Of a stretch of DNA of 5,911 nt, positions 1 through 5,450 are shown piece by piece (the stretch's first letter is position 1; every line of letters starts with the position of its first letter). The DNA comes from an uncultured bacterium (GTDB lineage Bacteria; Patescibacteriota; Microgenomatia; UBA1400; PJMF01), in assembly GCA_903891335.1 (NCBI GenBank), contig CAITDX010000009.1, positions 1-5,911 on the forward strand. Direction: 5' to 3'. Position numbers and translations under genes: made by a program. A model generated the notes under the pieces. The model saw nothing but the letters and a program-made list of their open reading frames with translations. It ran no database searches and had not been told where the DNA came from.

Positions 1-1
1 A

Positions 2-73
2 ACCCGCACCTCACTAATTGCCACTTACTTAGAAAAAGTAAGTAAAAACACCATCACTGCCGCCACCAACTAA
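2..73 (+). CDS. C-terminal end of an upstream gene (partial, unidentified)
   Basis: One frame stays open from the window edge to a TAA at 71-73 and encodes about 23 residues, ending ...KNTITAATN. The other two forward frames meet stops earlier, at 13-15 and 43-45. The fragment is too short to identify. Its position just upstream of a PilX-like gene and pilMNO suggests it could be another pilin-like or pilus-assembly gene, but that rests on context only. It contains the 8-bp inverted repeat at 23-43. Confidence 0.4.
   Translation, partial: TRTSLIATYLEKVSKNTITAATN
23..43. repeat. Short perfect inverted repeat (8-bp stem, 5-nt loop)
   Basis: ACTTACTT at 23-30 and AAGTAAGT at 36-43 are perfectly complementary around the loop AGAAA. 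The repeat sits inside the tail of the partial upstream frame. The stem is AT-rich and is followed by A residues, not a T-run, on the + strand, so it is not a standard intrinsic terminator. It could weakly slow or stabilise the 3' end of the upstream message, or be chance. Confidence 0.35.
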
Positions 74-103
74 TGGAATTTTTTAAGTATCACAGAGCGA
101 AAC

Positions 104-133
104 TTGCGAGCATCCCTTCATTTCTGCTATCAT
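104..133 (+). promoter_or_regulatory. Candidate sigma70-type promoter for the PilX-like gene
   Basis: TTGCGA at 104-109 is followed after 18 nt by TATCAT at 128-133, with TG one base upstream of the -10 box (an extended -10). Transcription would start near 140, only a few bases before the preferred ATG at 143, giving an almost leaderless mRNA. The -35 match is partial. The same TTG at 104 can also be read as an alternative start codon, so the two interpretations compete. Confidence 0.35.
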
Positions 134-142
134 GGAACGTGC

Positions 143-940
143 ATGTCAAAAAAACAGCATCGTCGCAGCCATCAATCTGGACAAGTTGGCGTTATTGTCC
201 TACTTATTTCAGCTATCATTCTCGTAGTTGGTCTTTCCATCGCTAATCGCACCATCAAGGAAAGTCAGATCAACCTTGCTCAGCAAGATACTGCTCGCGT
301 TTTTAGCACTGCTGAATCAGGTATTCAACAAGCTCTTGGGAATATTTTTCAGTTCGAAAGTGACCAAAATGCACAGCTCCCCAGCGAGTTTTCATTTGAA
401 GATGTCAACCTTAACCAAGTCAGTATTACCAGCTCACCAGTTTTTACTGGCTTTGTCCCAGAGAGAACTAGCTTAGAAATTCGAGTCGGCGACGGTCAAA
501 CGGGCAATCTAACAATTCGTTGGTCACAAAGCAACTGCACGGATGGGGCTGCGAACCTAGTCATTGGTCATTACTTCAATAATGCAGGTAGTTATGACGT
601 TAAATACAGTATGATTGGCAATTGCCCTCAAGCCGCAGACCAAAACCTCCTCACCGTAAATAGCTCCACTCTCAGTCCGTATCAATTTCAATACACTTAT
701 GCCATTGCTGCTGGTGAAAACCAAGATGCTTTTTTACGCATTATTCCTCTTGGTAGAGGTACTGACGTGATGGTTGACGGTAGCAACAACTTAATCGCAA
801 ATGCACAATACACCATTCTTTCCTTAGCACAGATGCCTGATGGTAGCAGCGCCAAGGCGATTGAAGTCAAACGCTCGTTACCTGCTGCTCCCAGCTTCAT
901 GGATTTTGCTTTAGTAAGTGGAAGCACTATAGATAAATAG
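143..940 (+). CDS. PilX-like minor pilin / pilus-associated membrane-anchored protein
   Basis: From the ATG at 143 the product is 265 aa. A short basic N-terminus (KKQHRR) leads into G13 and a hydrophobic segment at about residues 15-34, then an amphipathic stretch with AESGIQQAL at 57-65. That layout is typical of PilX-like minor pilins and related pilus proteins with an N-terminal helix. The rest looks like an extracellular beta-rich domain with two cysteines (C132, C161) that could form a disulfide. It differs from classical prepilins in having no Glu at position +5 after the candidate G13/Q14 cleavage site, so processing is uncertain. A TTG at 104 would add 13 residues (MRASLHFCYHGTC) unlike a pilin leader. 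I prefer 143, although its Shine-Dalgarno is weak (GGA at 134-136). It lies 17 nt before pilM, consistent with one operon. The pilus role is an inference from architecture and context. Confidence 0.7.
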   Translation: MSKKQHRRSHQSGQVGVIVLLISAIILVVGLSIANRTIKESQINLAQQDTARVFSTAESGIQQALGNIFQFESDQNAQLPSEFSFEDVNLNQVSITSSPVFTGFVPERTSLEIRVGDGQTGNLTIRWSQSNCTDGAANLVIGHYFNNAGSYDVKYSMIGNCPQAADQNLLTVNSSTLSPYQFQYTYAIAAGENQDAFLRIIPLGRGTDVMVDGSNNLIANAQYTILSLAQMPDGSSAKAIEVKRSLPAAPSFMDFALVSGSTIDK

Positions 941-957
941 AGTAAAAAAATACTTGT

Positions 958-1965
958 ATGCCAATTACTGCCCTAGACATTGGTTCGCAATCGATCAAAA
1001 TCGTTGTCGCCAAAGATAGCAAACACCAACAAATCATTAAGGCTATTGAAACGCCAAACAAGCTAGGCTTAGTCATCCCAAAAACAGATCAAGAAGCCAT
1101 GCAAATGGCAGAAGTAATCGCCAATCTATTTCATGATTATAAGCTCGAACAAACCGACGTGCGCCTGAGCTTGCCAGAACAAATTGTCACCAGTAAAGTC
1201 ATTGAAGTGCCATACCTTAGTGATGCTGAGCTTGCTTCAGCCATCGGTTGGCAAGCAGAGCAAAATATCCCTATTCCCAAAAATGACCTTTCACTCCAAT
1301 ATCAGGTCATTCAAAAACCAGAGAAAAAAACACCCAATAGCACTATGAAGGTCTTGCTCGTTGGCTCGCGCAAATCAATTATTGAGCGCATTAATAACAT
1401 ATTTCTCAATATTGGTATCGAAGCCACTCTCCTTGAAACACAAATTTTCTCAGTGATTCGCTCACTTGATATCGAAAGCAGTGACCCCGAAACCATCATT
1501 GTGCAGATGGGGGCAAGTGGAAACGATATTGCAGTGACCGCCAACGGCATGTTTGAGTTTGTCTTTAATTCCAAAACGGGTAGCAATCTCATTGATGCGG
1601 CCATCGCTCAAAGCTTTAACCTTGATCTCAAGCAAGCTGCAGAATACAAAATCAACTACGGTCTTGATCCTACCCAACTTGAAGGTAAATTAGCTCTTCT
1701 CATCAATCCAATTATTGATAATTTACTCATCGATCTACAAAAAACCATGCGCTTTTTCAACCAAAATAAACCAGAGCAAAAGATCAAGCGAATTGTGCTA
1801 TCTGGCGGACCAGCCGCACTCAAGGGCCTGGTAGAAAAAATGAGTCAAAGCTTGGGAGTGGAAGTGCTCCTAGCAGCACCATTTGCCAAAGCCAAAGGAT
1901 TGATTCCTGAACAGAACCACGTTAGTTTTAGCGTTTGCATGGGTTTAATTGCCAGAATTCTCTAA
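958..1965 (+). CDS. pilM: Type IV pilus assembly protein PilM (actin-like)
   Basis: This 335-aa cytoplasmic protein has the PilM/FtsA-like actin fold: phosphate-1 loop ALDIGSQSIKI (residues 5-15), a phosphate-2 region QMGASGND at 183-190, a PilM-typical segment FNLDLKQAAEYK (220-231), and an adenosine-binding loop LSGGPAALKGL (281-291). In the family, PilM binds nucleotide, grips the N-terminal peptide of PilN and links the membrane platform to the pilus motors. Length and order match the family. Unusually, the aspartate expected in phosphate-2 (DxGA in homologues) is Gln183 here, which may affect ATP handling. No convincing Shine-Dalgarno precedes the ATG; only an A-rich stretch does. pilN begins 2 nt after its stop, so the two are probably coupled. 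The identification is strong from motifs and synteny. Confidence 0.93.
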   Translation: MPITALDIGSQSIKIVVAKDSKHQQIIKAIETPNKLGLVIPKTDQEAMQMAEVIANLFHDYKLEQTDVRLSLPEQIVTSKVIEVPYLSDAELASAIGWQAEQNIPIPKNDLSLQYQVIQKPEKKTPNSTMKVLLVGSRKSIIERINNIFLNIGIEATLLETQIFSVIRSLDIESSDPETIIVQMGASGNDIAVTANGMFEFVFNSKTGSNLIDAAIAQSFNLDLKQAAEYKINYGLDPTQLEGKLALLINPIIDNLLIDLQKTMRFFNQNKPEQKIKRIVLSGGPAALKGLVEKMSQSLGVEVLLAAPFAKAKGLIPEQNHVSFSVCMGLIARIL

Positions 1966-1967
1966 CC

Positions 1968-2516
1968 ATGATCATCATTAATTTTTTGGCAAATCGCGTC
2001 AATCTCAAGAGTAAACAAAAAGCACAAGACGTGCTCATTTTTCGTTATAGTATTTATACCCTTAGCGCTGCGGTGGTACTGATGGTTGCCACACTTGGCT
2101 TTAAACTCTACACCAATCTCCAAATCAATAAGCATGAAAATGATATCAAGGAGTATCGCAATACCATTTTAGCTCAAGAACAGGTTGAGCTTAATTACTT
2201 AATTTTTGTCAATAAAATCAAAGTCATTAGTGAAATTTACCAAAAGCGCAGCAACAAACAGGAGGCAATGACCTACTTCACCAGTGCTCTCACTGATGCT
2301 GCTGAAATTATTGGCATGAACTATCAGGAAGATCAGGGTGGACTAATTTTGCAATTAAGCAGTCAAAATGTCTTCAAGATGGAAGAAGTCAACCAAATTC
2401 TTGATTCAAGTGCTCTCCGAGAGCAATATCAAAAAATTGATAAGAGCGCGTTGTCTCGTACTGATAATGGCAGTTATAAATTGACACTCAAGCTTGAGTT
2501 AAAAAAAGATGATTGA
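1968..2516 (+). CDS. pilN: Type IV pilus assembly protein PilN
   Basis: A 182-aa bitopic membrane protein. The N-terminus MIIINFLANR carries a variant of the PilN INLLP motif that docks into PilM. A basic stretch follows, then one transmembrane segment at about residues 28-45, a helical (probably coiled-coil) region around 50-95 and a small C-terminal alpha/beta domain outside the membrane. The start at 1968 is chosen because it puts the PilM-binding motif at the very N-terminus; an earlier ATG at 1935 lies inside pilM and would bury it. The gene starts 2 nt after the pilM stop without a visible Shine-Dalgarno and ends in TGA, overlapping pilO by 8 nt. Sequence similarity is weak, as is normal for PilN, so the call rests on motif, topology and position. 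Confidence 0.88.
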   Translation: MIIINFLANRVNLKSKQKAQDVLIFRYSIYTLSAAVVLMVATLGFKLYTNLQINKHENDIKEYRNTILAQEQVELNYLIFVNKIKVISEIYQKRSNKQEAMTYFTSALTDAAEIIGMNYQEDQGGLILQLSSQNVFKMEEVNQILDSSALREQYQKIDKSALSRTDNGSYKLTLKLELKKDD

Positions 2517-3330
2517 GCATAAAACTGAATTTAACTATCGTCTGTTCTGGAATACCCGCAAAGAACTGGTGCTGGGGATACTATTTTTTATCATCAGTGC
2601 CCTCATGCTCCTGATTGGCGTCATTCAACAAATCGGACCCATCCAGGCAGATCTCAAAAAGAAACAAGATCGCGCCGCTGAGCTCGCGAAGTTTTATGAA
2701 AAAACTGAACAACTCAAACAACTCGCGATTGACCCTAACTTCAATAAGTCATCGGACATCGACAAAGTCCTACCATCTCACAAACCACTCCTGGAAATCC
2801 TCAACAATCTCAACATGGTCGCCAACAGCACTGAAGTGGTCATTAAAAATTTCACTCTCAATCCAGGAGAGATCGCCACTGACTCGACCAAGGTCAAAAC
2901 CAGCAGCAACGCTCAACGCTATGACTATCTTGATCTAGACTTTAGTGTAAGTGGACCTCTTTGGAAGGTTCAGGAGTTTTTGCGCCTGATTGAACAAGTC
3001 ACTCCGATTAGCACTATTACCAGCATTGCGATCAATCGTAATATCGATGAGGACACCAATGCTCTAGCTCAAGCAGATCTGGTTTTACGCAGCTTCTACT
3101 TCACTCAACCAATCAAAACCACGATTACTAATCCCTTGCCGGATATCACCCTCGCAGAACGCCATATTCTTGATAACATTAACCAGCTTATTCCAAGTGA
3201 TTTGGAAAAACAAAGCCAGGTCATCACTGGCGACCGAGGTAACTTATTTGGTATTCAAGACCAAAGTATTGAAGAACTAGAACAAAGCCTGCAACAAAGC
3301 AGCACACAAGCAGCAACTATCGAGGAATAA
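2509..3330 (+). CDS. pilO: Type IV pilus assembly protein PilO
   Basis: A 273-aa protein with a short cytoplasmic N-terminus, one transmembrane helix at about residues 19-39, a charged coiled-coil (about 43-75) and an alpha/beta domain with a YLDLDFSVSGPLWKVQEFLR segment (about 140-160), typical of PilO. In the family PilO pairs with PilN to form the periplasmic or extracellular part of the alignment complex. About 70 residues follow this core: a Pro-containing linker, GDRGNLFG at 241-248 (reminiscent of the G-R-x-x-P-F motif common in pilus-assembly tails, with Pro replaced by Leu), and a Gln/Ser/Glu-rich end. The start overlaps the pilN end (ATGATTGA), indicating coupling. No PilP or PilQ follows. 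Instead the gene ends back-to-back with khpA on the other strand. Confidence 0.88.
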   Translation: MIEHKTEFNYRLFWNTRKELVLGILFFIISALMLLIGVIQQIGPIQADLKKKQDRAAELAKFYEKTEQLKQLAIDPNFNKSSDIDKVLPSHKPLLEILNNLNMVANSTEVVIKNFTLNPGEIATDSTKVKTSSNAQRYDYLDLDFSVSGPLWKVQEFLRLIEQVTPISTITSIAINRNIDEDTNALAQADLVLRSFYFTQPIKTTITNPLPDITLAERHILDNINQLIPSDLEKQSQVITGDRGNLFGIQDQSIEELEQSLQQSSTQAATIEE

Positions 3331-3336
3331 TTATTC
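3325..3336. repeat. 12-bp palindrome formed by two abutting stop codons
   Basis: GAATAATTATTC at 3325-3336 is a perfect palindrome made of the last Glu codon and TAA of pilO joined to the mirror-image TAA and Glu codon of khpA. There is no intergenic base between the two convergent genes. It is AT-rich, has no loop and no following T-run, so it is not a classical terminator. The symmetry follows from both proteins ending in Glu-TAA. Confidence 0.8.
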
Positions 3337-3564
3337 TTCTTGTAAGACCACACGAACTTTAAGGTGATCTTTGACCGCTCGAACCTGAGCTAGTTTACGA
3401 ATTGCCTTAATAACATTACCAGATCGGCCGATGACTCGACCGATGTCTTCTGGGTGCAATTTGATCTTGTAGATCGTCAAACCCATTTCTTCAACTTGAG
3501 ATACTTCCACATCTTCAGGGTGGAGAACCATGCGTAGGAGAATGAATTCGAGTAAGCTTTTCAT
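3331..3564 (-). CDS. khpA: KH-domain RNA-binding protein KhpA
   Basis: A 77-aa single-KH protein of normal KhpA length. The RNA-binding GxxG loop is GRSG at residues 46-49, in the context IGRVIGRSGNVIKAIRKL, preceded by the expected LLEFILLRMVLHPEDV-type N-terminus and followed by the final beta strand (LKVRVVLQ). In other bacteria KhpA (YlqC) binds structured RNA, often with KhpB/Jag, and affects cell division and translation. Its place after rpsP matches the conserved rpsP-khpA pair found widely in Gram-positive bacteria. It begins 6 nt after the rpsP stop and is presumably co-transcribed with it. No good Shine-Dalgarno is visible. Its TAA stop touches that of pilO. Identification is firm; the RNA targets cannot be inferred. 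Confidence 0.95.
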   Translation of the reverse strand: MKSLLEFILLRMVLHPEDVEVSQVEEMGLTIYKIKLHPEDIGRVIGRSGNVIKAIRKLAQVRAVKDHLKVRVVLQEE

Positions 3565-3570
3565 ACAAAG

Positions 3571-3972
3571 TTAGGCTTGGGTAGTTTCTGGAGTAACTTC
3601 TGGAGCGGTAGTTTCTTGAGCAGGAGCCTCTGCAGTGGAAGCAGCTTCTTCAACTGGAGTAGCGGCAGCTTCTTTGGCAGCAGCGGCTTTAGCGACAGCT
3701 TTTTTGGAAGGCTTAGCCTTCTTAGCTGGGAAAGGATTACCAGACTGGAAACGCTTAAACAAAGCGGCAACAGTTGGGGTAGGTTGAGCACCTTTTTGCA
3801 GCCACTCTTGATAGAGAGCCGCTTCAATTACCAATTCCTTAGGAGTCACTGGACTATAGTGACCAAGGAGGGCTACATACTTACCGTCACGTTTATCGCG
3901 GGCCTCATTGACCACAATACGATAGTGGGGTTGATGTTTTTTACCGAATCTAGCAAGTTTGATTTTTAGCAT
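3571..3972 (-). CDS. rpsP: 30S ribosomal protein bS16 with Ala/Thr/Glu-rich C-terminal tail
   Basis: Residues 1-80 are a clear bS16: MLKIKLARFGKKHQPHYRIV, an R-D-K-R-D-G segment, LGHYSP and ...GAQPTPTVAALFKRF. bS16 binds 16S rRNA and is an early assembly protein of the small subunit. The family is usually about 80-90 aa. Here a further 50 residues follow: first Lys/Ala-rich (AKKAKPSKKAVAKAAAAK), then Ala/Pro/Thr/Glu-rich and acidic, probably disordered. The ATG at 3972 gives the canonical N-terminus. It has no Shine-Dalgarno, but a strong promoter ends 8 nt upstream, so the message may be nearly leaderless. It lies 33 nt after rnc and 6 nt before khpA. Overlapping frames on both strands in the tail come from its repetitive codons and are not separate genes. 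Confidence 0.96.
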   Translation of the reverse strand: MLKIKLARFGKKHQPHYRIVVNEARDKRDGKYVALLGHYSPVTPKELVIEAALYQEWLQKGAQPTPTVAALFKRFQSGNPFPAKKAKPSKKAVAKAAAAKEAAATPVEEAASTAEAPAQETTAPEVTPETTQA

Positions 3973-3980
3973 AGAGATGA

Positions 3981-4009
3981 ATTTTACCGCTAAATTGCAA
4001 ATTTCTCAA
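3981..4009 (-). promoter_or_regulatory. Strong candidate promoter for rpsP-khpA
   Basis: Read on the - strand, TTGAGA (4009-4004) and TAAAAT (3986-3981) are separated by exactly 17 nt. Each box matches the sigma70 consensus at 5 of 6 positions. The -35 box includes the TGA stop codon of rnc. The -10 box ends 8 nt before the rpsP ATG, so the predicted start site (about 3974) is at or within one or two bases of the initiation codon. This would let ribosomal protein bS16 be made independently of the rpmF promoter. Confidence 0.55.
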
Positions 4010-4671
4010 GTGATCTTTTGTAGAGCTGCTGCAGCTGCTGCCTGAGAAGCAGCTTGCTTACTATGCCCGGTGCCAACTCCCCAGACTTGACCATCAACAA
4101 GAACTTCCACGGTGAATTCTTTGTCATGATCGGGACCAACAGCCTTAACTACCTGATAGACTGGTGTGCCGTAGGATTTAGCCTGGACTTCCTCTTGCAA
4201 GAGGCTCTTTTGATCTTTATAGCTTTTGCTTTGTAGGATTTGATTGAATTTAGGAAAAAGCTTGGCTTGTAAAAATTGCTCAACTGCGGGAAAACCCTGA
4301 TCGAGGTAGAGCGCACCAATAACTGCCTCCATCAAGTCTGCCAGTAAACTGGTATTTTCTCGACCGCCACCTTGTTCTTCACCCTTGCTCAGATACATGC
4401 GCTGATCAAGACCGAGTTCTTTGGCAAGTTCAGCTAAAGTTTCCGTGCGCACCAGGGCACTGCGATAAGCGGTCAGCTTACCCTCATCTTCATCAGGGCG
4501 CTGCTGATAGAGATAGAGTGTTGCTGCTAGTTCCAAAACCGCGTCGCCGAGAAATTCCAGACGTTCGTTGGATTCAGTAGCAGTGGTGCCTGACTGACTT
4601 TTTTCATTGAGGCTACTGCGATGGGAGAGGGCAGTGATGAGTAGCTGTGGATCGCGAAAATTGATATCCAT
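4006..4671 (-). CDS. rnc: Ribonuclease III
   Basis: This 221-aa enzyme cleaves double-stranded RNA, including rRNA precursors. The catalytic domain carries the signature NERLEFLGDAVLEL at 35-48. The metal-binding acidic residues expected from E. coli RNase III (E41, D45, D114, E117) are present as E39, D43, D112 and E115, the last two in LLADLMEAVIGALYLD. A double-stranded-RNA-binding domain follows from about residue 150, ending in the typical GTGHSKQAASQAAAAAAL helix. The protein begins at MDINFRDPQLL, so it lacks roughly ten residues often found before this point. An in-frame stop (that of the preceding gene) leaves only five codons upstream, and none is a usual start, so the short N-terminus appears real. 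It starts 15 nt after the acyl-carrier-like gene; the acpP-rnc adjacency is conserved in many bacteria. Confidence 0.97.
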   Translation of the reverse strand: MDINFRDPQLLITALSHRSSLNEKSQSGTTATESNERLEFLGDAVLELAATLYLYQQRPDEDEGKLTAYRSALVRTETLAELAKELGLDQRMYLSKGEEQGGGRENTSLLADLMEAVIGALYLDQGFPAVEQFLQAKLFPKFNQILQSKSYKDQKSLLQEEVQAKSYGTPVYQVVKAVGPDHDKEFTVEVLVDGQVWGVGTGHSKQAASQAAAAAALQKIT

Positions 4672-4686
4672 AATAGGCTTGATTCT

Positions 4687-4962
4687 TTAACCTAATTCAT
4701 ACTCATCATAGATCAATTTCGCTAACTCAGCGACACTAGGATGAGCTTCTTCGGTTAACTCTTGATAGACAGTTTTTTCTGAGAGATGGATTTCAAACTC
4801 ACGATTAACGGCTTCCACCAAGCGACTCAAGTCAACATCCAGATTAAGGCCCAAATCTTCTTCCAAATCTGATTCTGGAACAATTTCTTCCATATCGTTA
4901 CCAGTTAGCTCATGCAGAAGAGCACGCAAACGATGAAAAACAGTTTCGTCAATTTTTACCAT
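4687..4962 (-). CDS. Acyl-carrier-protein-like protein lacking the phosphopantetheine serine
   Basis: A 91-aa acidic protein laid out like an acyl carrier protein: helix 1 (about residues 5-19), a loop, SDLEEDLG at 31-38, a helix-2 segment LVEAVNREFEI (48-58) and a C-terminal helix SVAELAKLIYDEYE. In real ACP the EDLG is followed by A-D-S-L, whose Ser carries 4'-phosphopantetheine. Here the sequence is EDLGLNLDVDLSRL: Leu41 sits at the serine position, and the nearest Ser (46) is five residues later. So it is unlikely to carry acyl chains in the usual way. It keeps the syntenic place before rnc and has one of the better Shine-Dalgarno sites in the window (GAAAGG, 5 nt before ATG), 2 nt after nusB. 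It may be a repurposed ACP fold. The family call is from pattern and context and should be tested. Confidence 0.72.
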   Translation of the reverse strand: MVKIDETVFHRLRALLHELTGNDMEEIVPESDLEEDLGLNLDVDLSRLVEAVNREFEIHLSEKTVYQELTEEAHPSVAELAKLIYDEYELG

Positions 4963-4964
4963 AA

Positions 4965-5402
4965 TTACCTTTCTGATTCTGGAGCAGGTTCTGCAGCAGG
5001 AAATAAAATTTTACCTAATACTCCGTTAACAAATTTAGCTGAGGTCTCACTGCCAAATTCTTTGGCTAGTTCAACTGCCTCATCGGCCAAGACTTTTTTG
5101 GGAGTTGCCTCAGCTTGACTTTCAAAGATGATTAAGCGCATGATCGCCAAATCAACTTGATTGATTTCACTCAAAGGTCGCTCAGGCGCATGAACCGCAA
5201 TCAGTGCGTCAATTTCTGGTAGAGCCTGTTGAATAGCAGCAATTGCTTGCAGATCCGCTTCACTGAGCTCATCATGAGACACCAGCTCAGCTACATTCGA
5301 GCTTGCCTGAAACGTACCAGCAAAGAGCAGTTGCATCAGCAATACTCGTCTCTGGTGGCGATCATCACCACCAATACGATCTTCATCATCTAAGAAATAC
5401 AT
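4965..5402 (-). CDS. nusB: Transcription antitermination factor NusB
   Basis: A 145-aa all-helical RNA-binding protein. The N-terminal RHQRRVLLMQLLFA (15-28) matches the NusB arginine-rich helix that contacts boxA RNA. The C-terminal half contains INQVDLAIMRLIIFE and TPKKVLADEAVELAKEFGSETSAKFVNGVLGKIL, the most conserved NusB signature. With NusE (S10), NusB binds boxA in rRNA leaders to prevent premature termination and support rRNA folding. The N-terminus carries an acidic extension of about 14 residues (MYFLDDEDRIGGDD), and a short Pro/Glu-rich tail follows. The next internal Met (23) falls inside the conserved helix, so the start at 5402 is preferred although no Shine-Dalgarno is visible. 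It lies 48 nt after rpmF, behind two small hairpins, and 2 nt before the acyl-carrier-like gene. Confidence 0.95.
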   Translation of the reverse strand: MYFLDDEDRIGGDDRHQRRVLLMQLLFAGTFQASSNVAELVSHDELSEADLQAIAAIQQALPEIDALIAVHAPERPLSEINQVDLAIMRLIIFESQAEATPKKVLADEAVELAKEFGSETSAKFVNGVLGKILFPAAEPAPESER

Positions 5403-5411
5403 AAAAGTAGA

Positions 5412-5439
5412 CTAGGGGAGAGCCTAGCCTTTTTCAAGG
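5412..5439 (-). promoter_or_regulatory. Two tandem small hairpins between rpmF and nusB
   Basis: As RNA of the - strand, CCUU-GAAA-AAGG (5439-5428, a GNRA-type tetraloop) is followed directly by CUAGG-CUCUCC-CCUAG (5427-5412). They occupy most of the 48-nt rpmF-nusB spacer and end 9 nt before the nusB ATG. The stems are only 4 and 5 bp, and no T-run follows on the - strand, so this is not a clear terminator. Possible roles are message processing or tuning of nusB translation, but chance pairing is not excluded. Confidence 0.3.
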
Positions 5440-5450
5440 GGCAAATTGGA

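Noticed and set aside
104..142. TTG start extending the PilX-like protein by 13 residues
   Set aside because: The added residues do not resemble a pilin leader, there is no Shine-Dalgarno before it, and the TTG fits a -35 box.
1935..1967. Earlier ATG for PilN inside pilM
   Set aside because: It would place 11 extra residues before the conserved N-terminal PilM-binding motif; ATG 1968 gives the canonical start.
3561..3827. 88-codon - strand frame in the rpsP tail (Leu/Pro/Lys-rich)
   Set aside because: An out-of-frame reading of the same repetitive codons, with no start signals; it overlaps both rpsP and khpA.
3577..3969. 130-codon + strand frame opposite rpsP
   Set aside because: It is Ser/Phe/Gly-rich only because it is antisense to the Ala/Lys-rich bS16 tail; bS16 is unambiguous.
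5412..5434. Hairpin followed by a T-run on the + strand, resembling an intrinsic terminator
   Set aside because: No + strand gene ends nearby; genes here run on the - strand, and the stem is only 5 bp.
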